From QHXW01 sp035297145 (GTDB taxonomy: Bacteria > Acidobacteriota > Terriglobia > Bryobacterales > Bryobacteraceae): a stretch of 64,000 nucleotides of DNA. The DNA is taken from NCBI GenBank assembly GCA_035297145.1, contig DATGZN010000093.1, positions 1 to 64,000 of the forward strand, read 5' to 3'. The notes beneath the pieces were generated by a model that made no database searches, was not told the DNA's origin, and worked only from the letters and a program-made list of their open reading frames with translations. Of this stretch, positions 52,068 to 60,631 are shown one piece after another. A program made the translations under genes and the position numbers. Positions within the stretch are counted from its first letter, which is position 1, and every line of letters begins with the position of its first letter.

Positions 52068-54422
52068 TCATCGTTGCTTCGCCTGCAGCCGTTGGATGGA
52101 TTGCCGCACTGTTTCCAGGTCGGGCCTGACGCGCAGGATAGCTTCATATTGGGCGATGGCGTCGGCGCGGCGGCCAGGAATCTTCGCGAGGGCGTCGGCC
52201 AGGTTACCGCGAGCTGGCAAGTAGTCCGGCTGAAGTTGCAGCGCCGTCTGGTATTCAGCGATGGCATCCGGCAGACGGCCGGGGATCTGCGCGAGCGCCA
52301 TTCCCAGGTTGTTGTGTGCCTCAGGGTCGTTGGGCAGAATTCGCAATGTCGCTTGATATTCGGCGACAGCCTTCGGCAACCGTCCTGAGACGGCCAGCGC
52401 GTCGCCCAGGTTTGTGTGCGCTGGCGCGTAATTCGGCTGAGCCCGCAGGGCGGCTTGGAACTCGGCGATGGCGTCCGCTGTGCGTCCCGGCATTTGCAGC
52501 AAGACAAGGCCCAGGTTATTGTGGGCTTCGGCGAAATTGGGCCGGATGCGCAGGGCAGCCTGAAATTCGGACATGGCTTCGGCCGATCGACCCGGCGTTT
52601 GCGCGAGAGCGCTGCCCAGGTTGTTGTGGGCTTCGGCGAAATCGGGCTTCAAATGCAACGCGGTCTCGAATTCGGCGAGTGCATCCGGGAGCTTGCCTGG
52701 TAGTTGCGCCAAGGCGCGGCCCAGATCGTTGTGCGCTTCGGCATTCCGGGGGTCGATGCGCAATGCGGCCTGAAGCTCGGCTATGGCGTCCGCTGTGCGT
52801 CCCGGCAGAAGCGAGAGTGTGTACGCCAGAGCGAGGTGCGCGTGGGGATCGTCCGGTTTCAACCGGAGCGCCGCCTGGTGCTCGGCGATGGCATCCGGCA
52901 TACGGCCGGGAGTTTCCCCCAGGAGAATTGCCAGGTTACTACGTGCGTCAGCCAAGGTCGGTAAAACGCGCAGCGCCGCCTGGTATTCAGCGATAGCTTC
53001 AGATTGGCGGCCGGGAATCTGCGCCAGCGCGCTGCCCAGGTTGAGATGTGCTTGCGCGTCATTGGGGTTAAGGCGCAACGCGGCCTGATATTCGGCGATA
53101 GCTTCGGGCAGGCGTCCGGGGACTTTCGACAGAGCGAGACCGAGGTTGTTGTGGGCCATCCAACTATCCGGATTGCGCGCGAGCGTGGTGCGATAGAGCG
53201 TTTCCAAATCGCGGTATGCGCCACTTTGATGCCACGTCAGCGCACCCAGGGCCAGGAGTAGTACGGCGGCGAGGGGCGGCCCGAGGGGCCGGGCCCAGAG
53301 AGCAACCCGGCCTTGGGCCACGACACAGAAGGGGACGATAACGGCGAGACTGGCCAGATATTGGAAGTGGTCCGCCACGAACGAGTACACGAACGGATAC
53401 GCGTTCAGGAATCCAAGCGCCGGGAAGAGGGTCCCGGCGAAGAGCAGCATGGCAGCCAGCGGGCCGCGGTGGTGGCGGGCCAGCATGGCCAGCGCTATCA
53501 GCAGCGCTATGACTGCGAGCGGGTACAGGTATTGCCACCAGACCGTCGGGTCGATTTTCCAGCGCGGGTAGCTGAAGGCCAAGTTGATGGGCCAGAGCAG
53601 CTTGGCGAGGTAGAACCAAATGGCCCTGCCGGCCAGGAGCAGGCGCTGGATGGGACCCAACGCGTAATCCGGGCCTTGCGCTCCGACAAAAGTCCGCTCG
53701 ACCCAGGCGGTGAGCAGACCGGCGGCCGTGCCAAGCGCGAACCAGGGCAGCAGCGGACGCACGTCGCGCCGCCAGTCGAGGCGGCCACGCTGCCACCAGA
53801 AAATGACTAGCAAAGCCGCGGGAAGAGTGGCGGTCACCGTCTTGCTGAGCAGGGCCAGCACGAACAGCCCGAGCGCCCATAAGTACGACGAGTGGCGGCG
53901 GGTGCGATCAAATCCCAGATAGACGAGTGCGGAGGACAGGTAGAAGACGGCCGAGAGGGTGCTCTTCTGTTCCGAGATCCAGGCTACGGCTTCGACGCAG
54001 ACCGGATGCAGGGCGAAAATCAGGCCGGCGAGCCAGGCTCCGGGCAACGCCAGACGCCGCACGATGAACACCACCAGACAGGCCGCCAAGGTGTGCTGTG
54101 CGAGGTTGGCCAAGTGGTAGCCGAGGACGGCGTCGCCCCAGAGGCGGTGCTCCAGCCAGAAGGCGCTATGCAGGAGGGGGTAGTATTGCTGGGTCGTGCC
54201 GAGCCAGAACCAGATGCGCCAGAGTCCGTGCAGGGATTGGAGGAAGGGAGCGGTGACGTGGGAGGTATCGTCCCAGAGCAGGCTGCCGCGGAGGGCGGGC
54301 CAATAGGCGGCCAGGACGGCGGCGAAGATGGCTACCCACGGCCATGCGGCGACCCAGGGCCACCTCGCGATCCGGACGGGTGGCTTGTCCAGCTCTGTGC
54401 GGGATTGTGCAGAGGCGGGCAT
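52068..54422 (-). CDS. TMTC-like membrane protein with TPR repeats
   Basis: The ATG at 54422 gives 784 residues; an earlier in-frame start would overlap the neighbour and has no protein character. The N-terminal 430 residues hold about ten membrane helices in a PMT/TMTC-like pattern (FAAVLAAYWPALRGSLLWDDTSHV with an acidic DD in the first loop, LANLAQHTLAACLVVFIVRRL, HPVCVEAVAWISEQKSTLSA). The C-terminal half is ten TPR units. Related eukaryotic TMTC proteins transfer mannose to cadherins. Here an envelope glycosyltransferase is a reasonable but unproven reading. Confidence 0.83.
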   Translation of the reverse strand: MPASAQSRTELDKPPVRIARWPWVAAWPWVAIFAAVLAAYWPALRGSLLWDDTSHVTAPFLQSLHGLWRIWFWLGTTQQYYPLLHSAFWLEHRLWGDAVLGYHLANLAQHTLAACLVVFIVRRLALPGAWLAGLIFALHPVCVEAVAWISEQKSTLSAVFYLSSALVYLGFDRTRRHSSYLWALGLFVLALLSKTVTATLPAALLVIFWWQRGRLDWRRDVRPLLPWFALGTAAGLLTAWVERTFVGAQGPDYALGPIQRLLLAGRAIWFYLAKLLWPINLAFSYPRWKIDPTVWWQYLYPLAVIALLIALAMLARHHRGPLAAMLLFAGTLFPALGFLNAYPFVYSFVADHFQYLASLAVIVPFCVVAQGRVALWARPLGPPLAAVLLLALGALTWHQSGAYRDLETLYRTTLARNPDSWMAHNNLGLALSKVPGRLPEAIAEYQAALRLNPNDAQAHLNLGSALAQIPGRQSEAIAEYQAALRVLPTLADARSNLAILLGETPGRMPDAIAEHQAALRLKPDDPHAHLALAYTLSLLPGRTADAIAELQAALRIDPRNAEAHNDLGRALAQLPGKLPDALAEFETALHLKPDFAEAHNNLGSALAQTPGRSAEAMSEFQAALRIRPNFAEAHNNLGLVLLQMPGRTADAIAEFQAALRAQPNYAPAHTNLGDALAVSGRLPKAVAEYQATLRILPNDPEAHNNLGMALAQIPGRLPDAIAEYQTALQLQPDYLPARGNLADALAKIPGRRADAIAQYEAILRVRPDLETVRQSIQRLQAKQR
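52110..53168 (-). repeat. Tandem TPR-coding repeats, mostly 105 bp
   Basis: Ten TPR units follow each other. Nine are 35 residues (105 bp) with a shared PGR turn (for example SALAQIPGRQSEAIAEYQAALR). One, with AVSGRLPKA, is 34 residues. The DNA copies are similar enough to act as recombination partners. Confidence 0.85.
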
Positions 54423-54691
54423 GCCTGGTGGAATTGGACATACGACAGAATCCCGGCCACGCGCGGCGTCCCGCCGAGGACGACGGTCGTGATCACGCAG
54501 CCGGCGGCGCCCAGATCGCATAAGCCGATGCTATCAAACAGCAGACCCACGCCCGCCCAGGACGCCGTCACAAACAGAGGCGTGTGCCACGCCAACGACT
54601 CCGCAACGAAGACGAGGAGCCAGAACACGGGCCACAACAGCGCGAGCACGAGCGTAGCGTTTACGAATCCATGTTGACGGTTTGTCGGCAT
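54332..54691 (-). CDS. Small membrane protein, unknown
   Basis: The ATG at 54691 gives 119 residues with hydrophobic segments GFVNATLVLALLWPVFWLLVFVAESLAW and LFVTASWAGVGLLFDSIG, then GAAGCVITTVVLGG. The tail is Pro/Ser-rich and overlaps the first 30 codons of the TPR gene by 91 bp in another frame, so the 3' end is suspect. An even longer frame from 54766 is less likely. It is probably a real membrane protein of unknown role, weakly supported. Confidence 0.45.
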   Translation of the reverse strand: MPTNRQHGFVNATLVLALLWPVFWLLVFVAESLAWHTPLFVTASWAGVGLLFDSIGLCDLGAAGCVITTVVLGGTPRVAGILSYVQFHQACPPLHNPAQSWTSHPSGSRGGPGSPHGRG

Positions 54692-54808
54692 CTCGGACTT
54701 TGGCCCGGCCAGTGGTCCCGGACCCGGCGTTCTGAGCCACAGATCCAAGCTGGCCGGGCGAGTCACGCTCGATTTAGAAACGGAGCGCTACTGGACGATC
54801 AGACTGCT

Positions 54809-56668
54809 CTATTTGTCCGGCAGCCCAAATGCCACCAGCGCGTCGTTAGGCGTCTGCCCATCGAATCCGCCGGCTGCAACCACCACGAATTGTTTGCCCT
54901 TTGCCGACCGGTACGTCATGGGAGTGGCGCGGGCCGCGGCAGGGAGCTTGGTTTTCCAAAGCTCCGCGCCGGAGTCGACATCGAATGCCCGGAAGTAACC
55001 GTCTACCGTGCCGCCCATGAAAATGATTCCCCCGGCCGTCACGATGGGCCCGCCTAGGGCCGGCGATCCGAGCTTGTCGGCGTCGGCGCGATCCGGGTGC
55101 CAGGGAAAGATTCCCAGCGGCACCTCCCATTTCTGTTCGCCGGTCGAGACATCAATCGCCGTCAGAGCGCCGAACGGCGGCGCGTTGCAGGGCAGCTTCT
55201 TCGGGCTGAGCAGGAAGATCCGCGCCATTCCGTAGGGTGTGCCCCGTTGCCGCGCGTACTCCACCCCCGGTTCCTTGCCCACCTGCTCGTCGAACTGGTC
55301 GCGCGGGATCAGCCGGATGTACGCGGCATATCGATTCGTTGGAATGATCAGCAGCCCTTTGCGCGAATCGAACGCCGCGCCACCCCACGCCATGCCGCCG
55401 ATGTTGCCGGGAAAAATGATTGAGCCCTGAACGCTAGGCGGCGTAAAGATCCCTTCGGCGCGTTTGCCCTTGAGGAAATCCTCGCACCACTTGCGGTCTT
55501 CTTCGGTCGGTCCCCAGACGTTCTCGGCGCTGAGTTTCTGCGGCACGAGCGGCTTGGGCAGAATCGGAAAGGGTTGCGTTGGTGAAGCCTTTTCGCCGGG
55601 AATGTCGCTCGGCGGCACCGGCCGCTCCTCCACACCGAATAGCGGCTCACCGGTTTCGCGATTCAATAGAAAAAGATTGCCGGTTTTCGACCCAACCGCG
55701 ATGCCCGGGATCTCCTTGCCGTTGCGGCGCATGGTGAACAACGTGGGTTGCGACGCGATGTCGTAATCCCACAGATCGTGATGCACGGTCTGAAAATGCC
55801 AGCGCATCTTGCCCGTTTCCGCATCGAGCGCAACCAGCGAGTTTGCGTAAAGGTCGTTGCCAGGTCGCTCGCCGCCATAGTAGTCCGGGCTGGCGCTGCC
55901 CGTCGGCAAAAACACCAGCTTGCGCTCTGGATCAACCGAGATGATCGACCATGTGTTCGCCGCCCCGGTTTTCTGTCCAGGCATGGGGTCCCAGGTCCAG
56001 ATGAGCTTCCCCGTGCGGGCGTCGAACGCGCGAACCTCGCCGCTGGCGGCATCGGCCCACTGGTTGTCAGCCACGCCCGAGCCGACGATCACCAGGTCGC
56101 CAAATATGGCTGGCGGTGAAGTCTCCTCGTACTCCCACTTAGTGTGCGGCGGATTGCGCAGACCGGTGCGCAGGTCCACGCTCCCACCTTGGCCGAATGA
56201 GTCGACGGCCTTGCCCGTAGCTGCGTCCACTGCAAACAAACGCGCGTCGATGGTCGCTACGAAGATCCGCCGCTGGCCGGTCCTCGTGTCCTTCCAGCCT
56301 GCGGCGCCGCGATTGGCGAAGTCACCGTACCCAGCGCGCGTATCTGCCTTTGGATCGAACGCCCATTTTTCCTGACCGGTGTCGGGATCGAGCGCAATCA
56401 CGCGACCGAAGGGCGTTGTAATGTAGAGCGTCCCATCGATGAACAGCGGCGTGGATTCGAATGCCGACTGCTTGCCGTGGCCTTTCGGGTCGTAAATATC
56501 GCCGGAGTGAAAGGTCCACACCATTTCCAGTTGTTTGACGTTGCTTTTGTCGATACCGGAGAGCGGAGAGTATTTCGCGCCTCCCGCATCATGGCCGTAT
56601 ACCGGCCAGTCACCCTGCGCAAACGCAGTGGCAGCAAACAGGAAAGGAAGTATGACGCGTGTTGTCAT
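54809..56668 (-). CDS. PQQ-dependent dehydrogenase (quinoprotein, glucose-dehydrogenase-like)
   Basis: The 619-residue protein has a signal peptide (VILPFLFAATAFAQG) and the repeated W-motif blades of a quinoprotein propeller. Examples are WPVYGHDAGGAKYSPLSGIDKSNVKQLEMVWTFHSGD, GRVIALDPDTGQEKWAFDPKA, DARLFAVDAATGKAVDSFG, EVRAFDARTGKLIWTWDP, and the end LTAIDVSTGEQKWEVPLG and YFRAFDVDSGAELWKTKLP. HHDLWDYDIASQP matches the membrane-bound glucose-dehydrogenase subgroup, but no membrane anchor is present. It probably oxidises a sugar or alcohol in the periplasm using PQQ. Confidence 0.9.
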   Translation of the reverse strand: MTTRVILPFLFAATAFAQGDWPVYGHDAGGAKYSPLSGIDKSNVKQLEMVWTFHSGDIYDPKGHGKQSAFESTPLFIDGTLYITTPFGRVIALDPDTGQEKWAFDPKADTRAGYGDFANRGAAGWKDTRTGQRRIFVATIDARLFAVDAATGKAVDSFGQGGSVDLRTGLRNPPHTKWEYEETSPPAIFGDLVIVGSGVADNQWADAASGEVRAFDARTGKLIWTWDPMPGQKTGAANTWSIISVDPERKLVFLPTGSASPDYYGGERPGNDLYANSLVALDAETGKMRWHFQTVHHDLWDYDIASQPTLFTMRRNGKEIPGIAVGSKTGNLFLLNRETGEPLFGVEERPVPPSDIPGEKASPTQPFPILPKPLVPQKLSAENVWGPTEEDRKWCEDFLKGKRAEGIFTPPSVQGSIIFPGNIGGMAWGGAAFDSRKGLLIIPTNRYAAYIRLIPRDQFDEQVGKEPGVEYARQRGTPYGMARIFLLSPKKLPCNAPPFGALTAIDVSTGEQKWEVPLGIFPWHPDRADADKLGSPALGGPIVTAGGIIFMGGTVDGYFRAFDVDSGAELWKTKLPAAARATPMTYRSAKGKQFVVVAAGGFDGQTPNDALVAFGLPDK

Positions 56669-56694
56669 GCTGGGGATCAGGAAATGAAGGTGCG

Positions 56695-56832
56695 TTAAGA
56701 TTTGCGGCGCAGCGGGTCAACCCCGGTCTTCTCGGTGATTGCTTTTCTGAGTTCCCGCATACGAACTCGGCGTGCAATCTTTTCCTTTCGCAATCGCCCG
56801 AATTGCGACTTGTCTCCGTTCCGGCTGGACAT
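56695..56832 (-). CDS. Very small basic protein (45 residues)
   Basis: The ATG at 56832 opens a 45-residue frame ending TAA at 56695: SSRNGDKSQFGRLRKEKI at the start, ARRVRMRELRKAITEK in the middle and a Lys-Ser end. It is rich in Arg and Lys and has a coherent helix-turn-helix-like charge pattern. I have the impression that short GDKSxFGRxR proteins recur in Acidobacteria but cannot name a family. The charge suggests RNA or ribosome binding. It lies 26 bp upstream of the PQQ dehydrogenase start on the same strand, in an otherwise empty 400-bp gap. Confidence 0.6.
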   Translation of the reverse strand: MSSRNGDKSQFGRLRKEKIARRVRMRELRKAITEKTGVDPLRRKS

Positions 56833-57065
56833 CTAGACACCCGCTTTCCATCTGCAAGTCTAATGCACGGAGGAAGCCCGAGGCAACGCGACTATCCATT
56901 TGGATTGCCCTGCTATCTGATTCGATAGGACGCGCGCGCTTTCTTGAAATCGACGCCGGACCGCGATCGGCGATATCTCCAAATGATTCATGCGTCCAGA
57001 GCGAAATGCAGTGACGCCCGGGCTTTGGCCCCTACTTTGCACTTACGAAGTGGGACCCCAAGGAC

Positions 57066-57494
57066 ATGGAAACTACACGTAGCAGTACTCATGGTTTACT
57101 ACTAGAAACACGAAGCGCATCGCTGCGGTCGGAGGAGCGAACCGACCAACGTGCGCGCGACCGTTATCCGATTTCACTGGACCTTCAATACAAGGTGTTG
57201 CGCGGGGGCCGGGTGGAACAGACTGGAACCGGCAGAACCCTGAATATCAGCAGCGGCGGCGTCCTCTTTGAGACCGACGACCGGCTCCCCCAGCGGGGCT
57301 TGGTCGAACTGGCATTGCAGTGGCCTTATCTGCTTCAGGGAGTTTGCGCGCTAAAGCTGGTGATGCGCGGCCGCATCGTTCGTTCTGCCGCCAATAACAG
57401 GGAAACCGCTGTGCGCGCGGAATTTCGAGAATTCCGCACGACGGGCGTTCGCCGGCAAGATGCCAATCCTAAGGCCGCTGCCAGCGCCCGGTAA
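57066..57494 (+). CDS. PilZ-domain protein
   Basis: The 142-residue protein has the PilZ c-di-GMP-binding signatures: a basic RxxxR-type stretch just before the domain (RARDRYPISLDLQYKV) and the second motif NISSGGVLFETDDRL (D/NxSxxG). WPYLLQGVCALKLVMRGRIVRS follows. It should bind c-di-GMP and act as an effector. The 3' end overlaps a convergent receiver-domain gene by 26 bp. Confidence 0.9.
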   Translation: METTRSSTHGLLLETRSASLRSEERTDQRARDRYPISLDLQYKVLRGGRVEQTGTGRTLNISSGGVLFETDDRLPQRGLVELALQWPYLLQGVCALKLVMRGRIVRSAANNRETAVRAEFREFRTTGVRRQDANPKAAASAR

Positions 57495-57861
57495 CAACGA
57501 GTTTCGTGGCTTGTGACGCGGCAGCGCCGCAAACCTTGCGAAGCTGGCGAATCTGGGCCTCCACGACCTGCCTCTTTTTCTCGCCGGCCCCCGCAAGGTA
57601 TATGACCCGGATCTGTGGCGAGATCGACTGGAGCATCGACGCCAGTTCAACGCCGCTAATGCGCGCGTTTTCCATGTCGGTGATTAAGAGGTCGATTGGC
57701 CGGTCGTGACTGGCTGCGATTAAAATCGCCTCAAATCCGTCCGCGGCTTCGATGGCTCGAAATCCGTGGTGTTTCAAACAATCGCGGCAGAAATCACGCA
57801 ACTGATTGTCTTCGCGCACCAGCAGGATGCCCTCTACAGGGGGGCGCTCTTGCACGATCAT
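57469..57861 (-). CDS. Single-domain response regulator (receiver)
   Basis: The ATG at 57861 gives 130 residues starting MIVQERPPVEGILLVREDNQ; a longer upstream frame is not protein-like. It is a receiver domain: the acidic patch is partly changed (LLVREDN where LLVDDD is usual), the phospho-acceptor Asp is in LLITDMENARISG, and the switch residues follow in IRVIYLAGAG. There is no output domain, only a short tail. It probably works as a protein-protein phospho-relay piece. A kinase-receiver remnant lies just upstream. Confidence 0.82.
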   Translation of the reverse strand: MIVQERPPVEGILLVREDNQLRDFCRDCLKHHGFRAIEAADGFEAILIAASHDRPIDLLITDMENARISGVELASMLQSISPQIRVIYLAGAGEKKRQVVEAQIRQLRKVCGAAASQATKLVVTGRWQRP

Positions 57862-57984
57862 TTGGCCTCGACCGCAGCAGATTTCGTTCCAAGTGAGAGA
57901 GACATTGAAAAAGCGCGACTTCCGCCTGAATGTCGGAGCGATTTCACGCAAAACGGGCAGTTTTTACAGCGCGGGATAGGTATT

Positions 57985-58167
57985 TTATTTCCACGCGGTG
58001 CAACTTAACTTCTCTGCTGCTGGGAAACAGCAATGCTTTTTTAGCGCTTCGAACAGCTTCCGCGGCTCGAGGGGCTTGGTTAGAAACCGATCCATACCGG
58101 CTGCCAGGCATTGCTCGCGAATGTCATTGCCGGCGTGCGCTGTGAGGGCAAATATTGGCTCCCGCAA
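57985..58167 (-). pseudogene. Remnant of a hybrid-kinase receiver domain
   Basis: The short frame reads PIFALTAHAGNDIREQCLAAGMDRFLTKPLEPRKLFEAL, which is the C-terminal third of a receiver domain with the conserved Lys (TKPL). In-frame sequence continues upstream with FKYYSHPDGLRE before losing all similarity by about 58260. No phospho-acceptor Asp segment is present. It is the leftover of a larger sensor kinase or receiver gene. Confidence 0.7.
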
Positions 58168-58367
58168 TCCGTCGGGGTGGCTGTAGTACTTGAATCGATA
58201 TCGTTGAGCGGAAAGCCAGCGGGGCCAAGAACACCAGCACGCAAAGGAACCGGCCGCTAGCGCGCAGCATAAGCTTCAAAACGGGACAACCCCCTCCACT
58301 TTCTATTGCTTCGAAACCACGCGGGAAAACCAATGTCTACTTCAGTTAGTAGGGTGAGAAGCGGGAT

Positions 58368-59324
58368 TTATCGGATTTTCATCCAGTTGGGAGACAGGAG
58401 TGCCCGGACCTCGGGCTTTTCCAGGTCGGACTTAGCGATCAAGCGGACGGGCAGGTCGAGGCGATGGGCCGGGGTCTGGCCTCTGAGTTTCATGGCGAGT
58501 GACTTCACCGCTTCATAGCCGATATGGAACGGGTCTTGAACCAGCATGACGTCGACGGTACCGTCGCGCAGCGCCTCGAGGTGCGTCTGGCTGAAATCGA
58601 AGGTGATCAGCTTGAGCTTTCGCGCGAGGTTCCGGCTTCGTACCGCCTGGATGGAGCCGATGGAAGCTGCTTCGCTCGATGCGAACAGGCCGGCGAGATC
58701 CGGATAAGCGGTCAGAATATTCTCGGCGGCGGCTCTGGATCGCGCGGCGTCAGCCATGCCGTACTGCCGGGCTACGATCCGAACACCGGGGAAATCCTTC
58801 GTGACGGTGTCCTCAAATGCGCGCTCACGCAGAACGGTCGAAGTGCCGCCTGGCTTTTGCATCACCATACCGACGCTGCCTTTGGCTCCGATCAGACGGG
58901 CCAATGTGCGCGCCGCCGTGCGACCCGCGCCGTAGTTGTCGGTGGCGATGAAGCTTACGTAGTTCTCGATGGCCGCCGCGGAATCGAAAACGGTCACGGG
59001 TATGCCCGCGCGGATGGCCCGTTCCAGGGGTGCGACCAGGGCCCGTTCCTCGGTTGCGGAGATGGCCAGCGCGTCTACACGCCTCGCCACCATAGCATCC
59101 ACGATCTCGATCTGCCGCGTGTAATCGGTTTCGTTATCGGGTCCATTCCACAGGGTGTTTACATGGAAATCATGCGCAGCCTGATCGACGCCGGCGTGCA
59201 CGGAGACGAAGAACAAATGAGAAACTGCCTTGGGAACGACGCCGATGATCTTCTGGCCAGATCGCCGGCACGCGGGCAAGGCGGTGAGCAGGCTCGCACC
59301 GAGCGCCCGGCGCCGCGTGATCAT
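58368..59324 (-). CDS. Sugar-binding periplasmic lipoprotein (ribose-type, Peripla_BP_4)
   Basis: The ATG at 59324 (TGATG overlap with the upstream stop) gives 318 residues. The N-terminus MITRRRALGASLLTALPAC has a Tat-like RRR start and a lipobox with Cys19. The body is a type I periplasmic binding protein: IIGVVPKAVSHLFFVSVHAGVDQAA, AIRAGIPVTVFDSAA, YVSFIATDNYGAGRTAARTLARLIG, GLFASSEAASIGSIQAVR and GTVDVMLVQDPFHIGYEAVKSL. No permease or ATPase gene is next to it. It is coupled to the oxidoreductase before it. Confidence 0.85.
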   Translation of the reverse strand: MITRRRALGASLLTALPACRRSGQKIIGVVPKAVSHLFFVSVHAGVDQAAHDFHVNTLWNGPDNETDYTRQIEIVDAMVARRVDALAISATEERALVAPLERAIRAGIPVTVFDSAAAIENYVSFIATDNYGAGRTAARTLARLIGAKGSVGMVMQKPGGTSTVLRERAFEDTVTKDFPGVRIVARQYGMADAARSRAAAENILTAYPDLAGLFASSEAASIGSIQAVRSRNLARKLKLITFDFSQTHLEALRDGTVDVMLVQDPFHIGYEAVKSLAMKLRGQTPAHRLDLPVRLIAKSDLEKPEVRALLSPNWMKIR

Positions 59325-60394
59325 CAGCGCACCGGCGCCGCCTGATCCGATGACAGCACGCGCTGCATTCCCGCGGAGATCACCTGCTGGGCGCGCAGAC
59401 CATCGCGGTGGGTGGTAGGAAAAGGCGCTCCGGTACGGCAGCATTCGATGAAGGCGCCGAGCTCGGCTTTGTAGGCTGGTCCAAAGCGATCGACGAACTC
59501 GGGAAGCGCCCGGCCGTACTCGCGCATGGCGAAGGTCAGGTGCGCCAGCGGGTCCTTACGGTCTCTGCGGCCGTACGCCTCTACAGTAATCTCGAACAGC
59601 TTTTGATCGAAGTGGCCGACGTGAATCTGGCCTTCCTCACCGAAGATCAAGGTCTCGACGCGGTAACCCGAAACGTGATTGCGGGCCACCTGAACCTGCG
59701 CGACGGCATCCTCGCCGAACCACAGATAGAGGAGAGCGTCGTCGAAATCCTCTTCGCAAGTGGTGAGGCGGTGGCTGTAGACATTCGAACCAATGGTGAG
59801 CGCGGCGGTGGGCATGCGCCCGGTGAGCCATAGGATTTCGTCCACATTGTGGACCGACATATCGGGAAGAATGCCGCCGCTTTTGTATCCATCGGGAGCG
59901 GGAAATGAGTCCTCCAGGGCCGAATAGATCTTGAACACGCGCCCAATGACGCCGGTGTCCATGAGCTGTTTCGCGTAGATCAGAGGCGCGTCAAAGCGGC
60001 GCTGAAACGCGAGCATCAGGGCGTCGGGATGGTTGCTATCGAGCCAGGCGGCGAAATCCCGATCCGTCTCCAAGGCGCCGGTCAGAGGCTTTTCGAGTAG
60101 AACGCGTTGCCCCGCTTCTACGAGGGTCGTGGCATGCCGGGAGTGATCCGCAGTGGGGGTTACGACCACGGTGGCGTCCGCAACGCCCGCGGCGGCCAAC
60201 TCTTCAATGGATGCAAACACCGGAATGTTGCGGCCGAATTGCGCGGCGAAACTGCGTGCGCGCTGGACGTTGGCGTCGGCCAGCGCGGCCAAAGTGCAGC
60301 TTCCGGTTTCTTCGGATAATTCATGGGCGTGAAACGCGTGGATGGCTCCCATGCGGCCAACCCCGGCGATGGCGAGTTTCAGAGGTCCGGACAT
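59324..60394 (-). CDS. Gfo/Idh/MocA-family oxidoreductase
   Basis: The 356-residue protein has the NAD(P)-binding start LKLAIAGVGRMGAIHAFHAHEL, the EKP motif at residues 101-103 and the active-site pair Asp178/His182 in GILPDMSVHNVDEI. These match inositol/sugar dehydrogenases of the Gfo/Idh/MocA group. It should oxidise a sugar or cyclitol hydroxyl. It overlaps the sugar-binding lipoprotein gene by one base, suggesting import and oxidation of the same compound. Confidence 0.9.
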   Translation of the reverse strand: MSGPLKLAIAGVGRMGAIHAFHAHELSEETGSCTLAALADANVQRARSFAAQFGRNIPVFASIEELAAAGVADATVVVTPTADHSRHATTLVEAGQRVLLEKPLTGALETDRDFAAWLDSNHPDALMLAFQRRFDAPLIYAKQLMDTGVIGRVFKIYSALEDSFPAPDGYKSGGILPDMSVHNVDEILWLTGRMPTAALTIGSNVYSHRLTTCEEDFDDALLYLWFGEDAVAQVQVARNHVSGYRVETLIFGEEGQIHVGHFDQKLFEITVEAYGRRDRKDPLAHLTFAMREYGRALPEFVDRFGPAYKAELGAFIECCRTGAPFPTTHRDGLRAQQVISAGMQRVLSSDQAAPVR

Positions 60395-60526
60395 ATCAGG
60401 GTGTTTTCAGAACGGCAAGAATGCCCAGTGTACCCCAGTTATGGGACAGTAAAGAGCCATCAGGCCCGATGCCGGCACTCGCGAGCATGAAATGAGCGCG
60501 CGGGGAATCTTGCGGAGTCAGTGAGG

Positions 60527-60620
60527 GCAATTCGGGTACAGGCAACGAAATTCCGACTCGAGCAGGCTGCCGTTTCCATCATTGTGTTCGTCGGAATTTC
60601 GAAGCCAGTCCCCGAATTAC
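60527..60620. repeat. REPIN/MITE-like element, copy 2 (inverted)
   Basis: This is the reverse complement of the element at 4376-4470. It begins GCAATTCGGGTACAGGCAAC and ends GCCAGTCCCCGAATTAC. The arms match the first copy almost perfectly; the central spacer differs at many places and by a small indel. It lies in the 237-bp gap between the oxidoreductase start and the SYLF gene stop. No transposase is nearby. Confidence 0.85.
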
Positions 60621-60631
60621 GTGTTACGCGC

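Noticed and set aside
52110..53168. Regularly spaced repeats that could suggest a CRISPR-like array
   Set aside because: The period is 102-105 bp, in frame, and encodes TPR units; there are no unique spacers.
53313..54677. Long plus-strand open frames across the TPR/TMTC gene
   Set aside because: They mirror membrane-helix and TPR codons of the minus-strand gene and give low-complexity, motif-free proteins.
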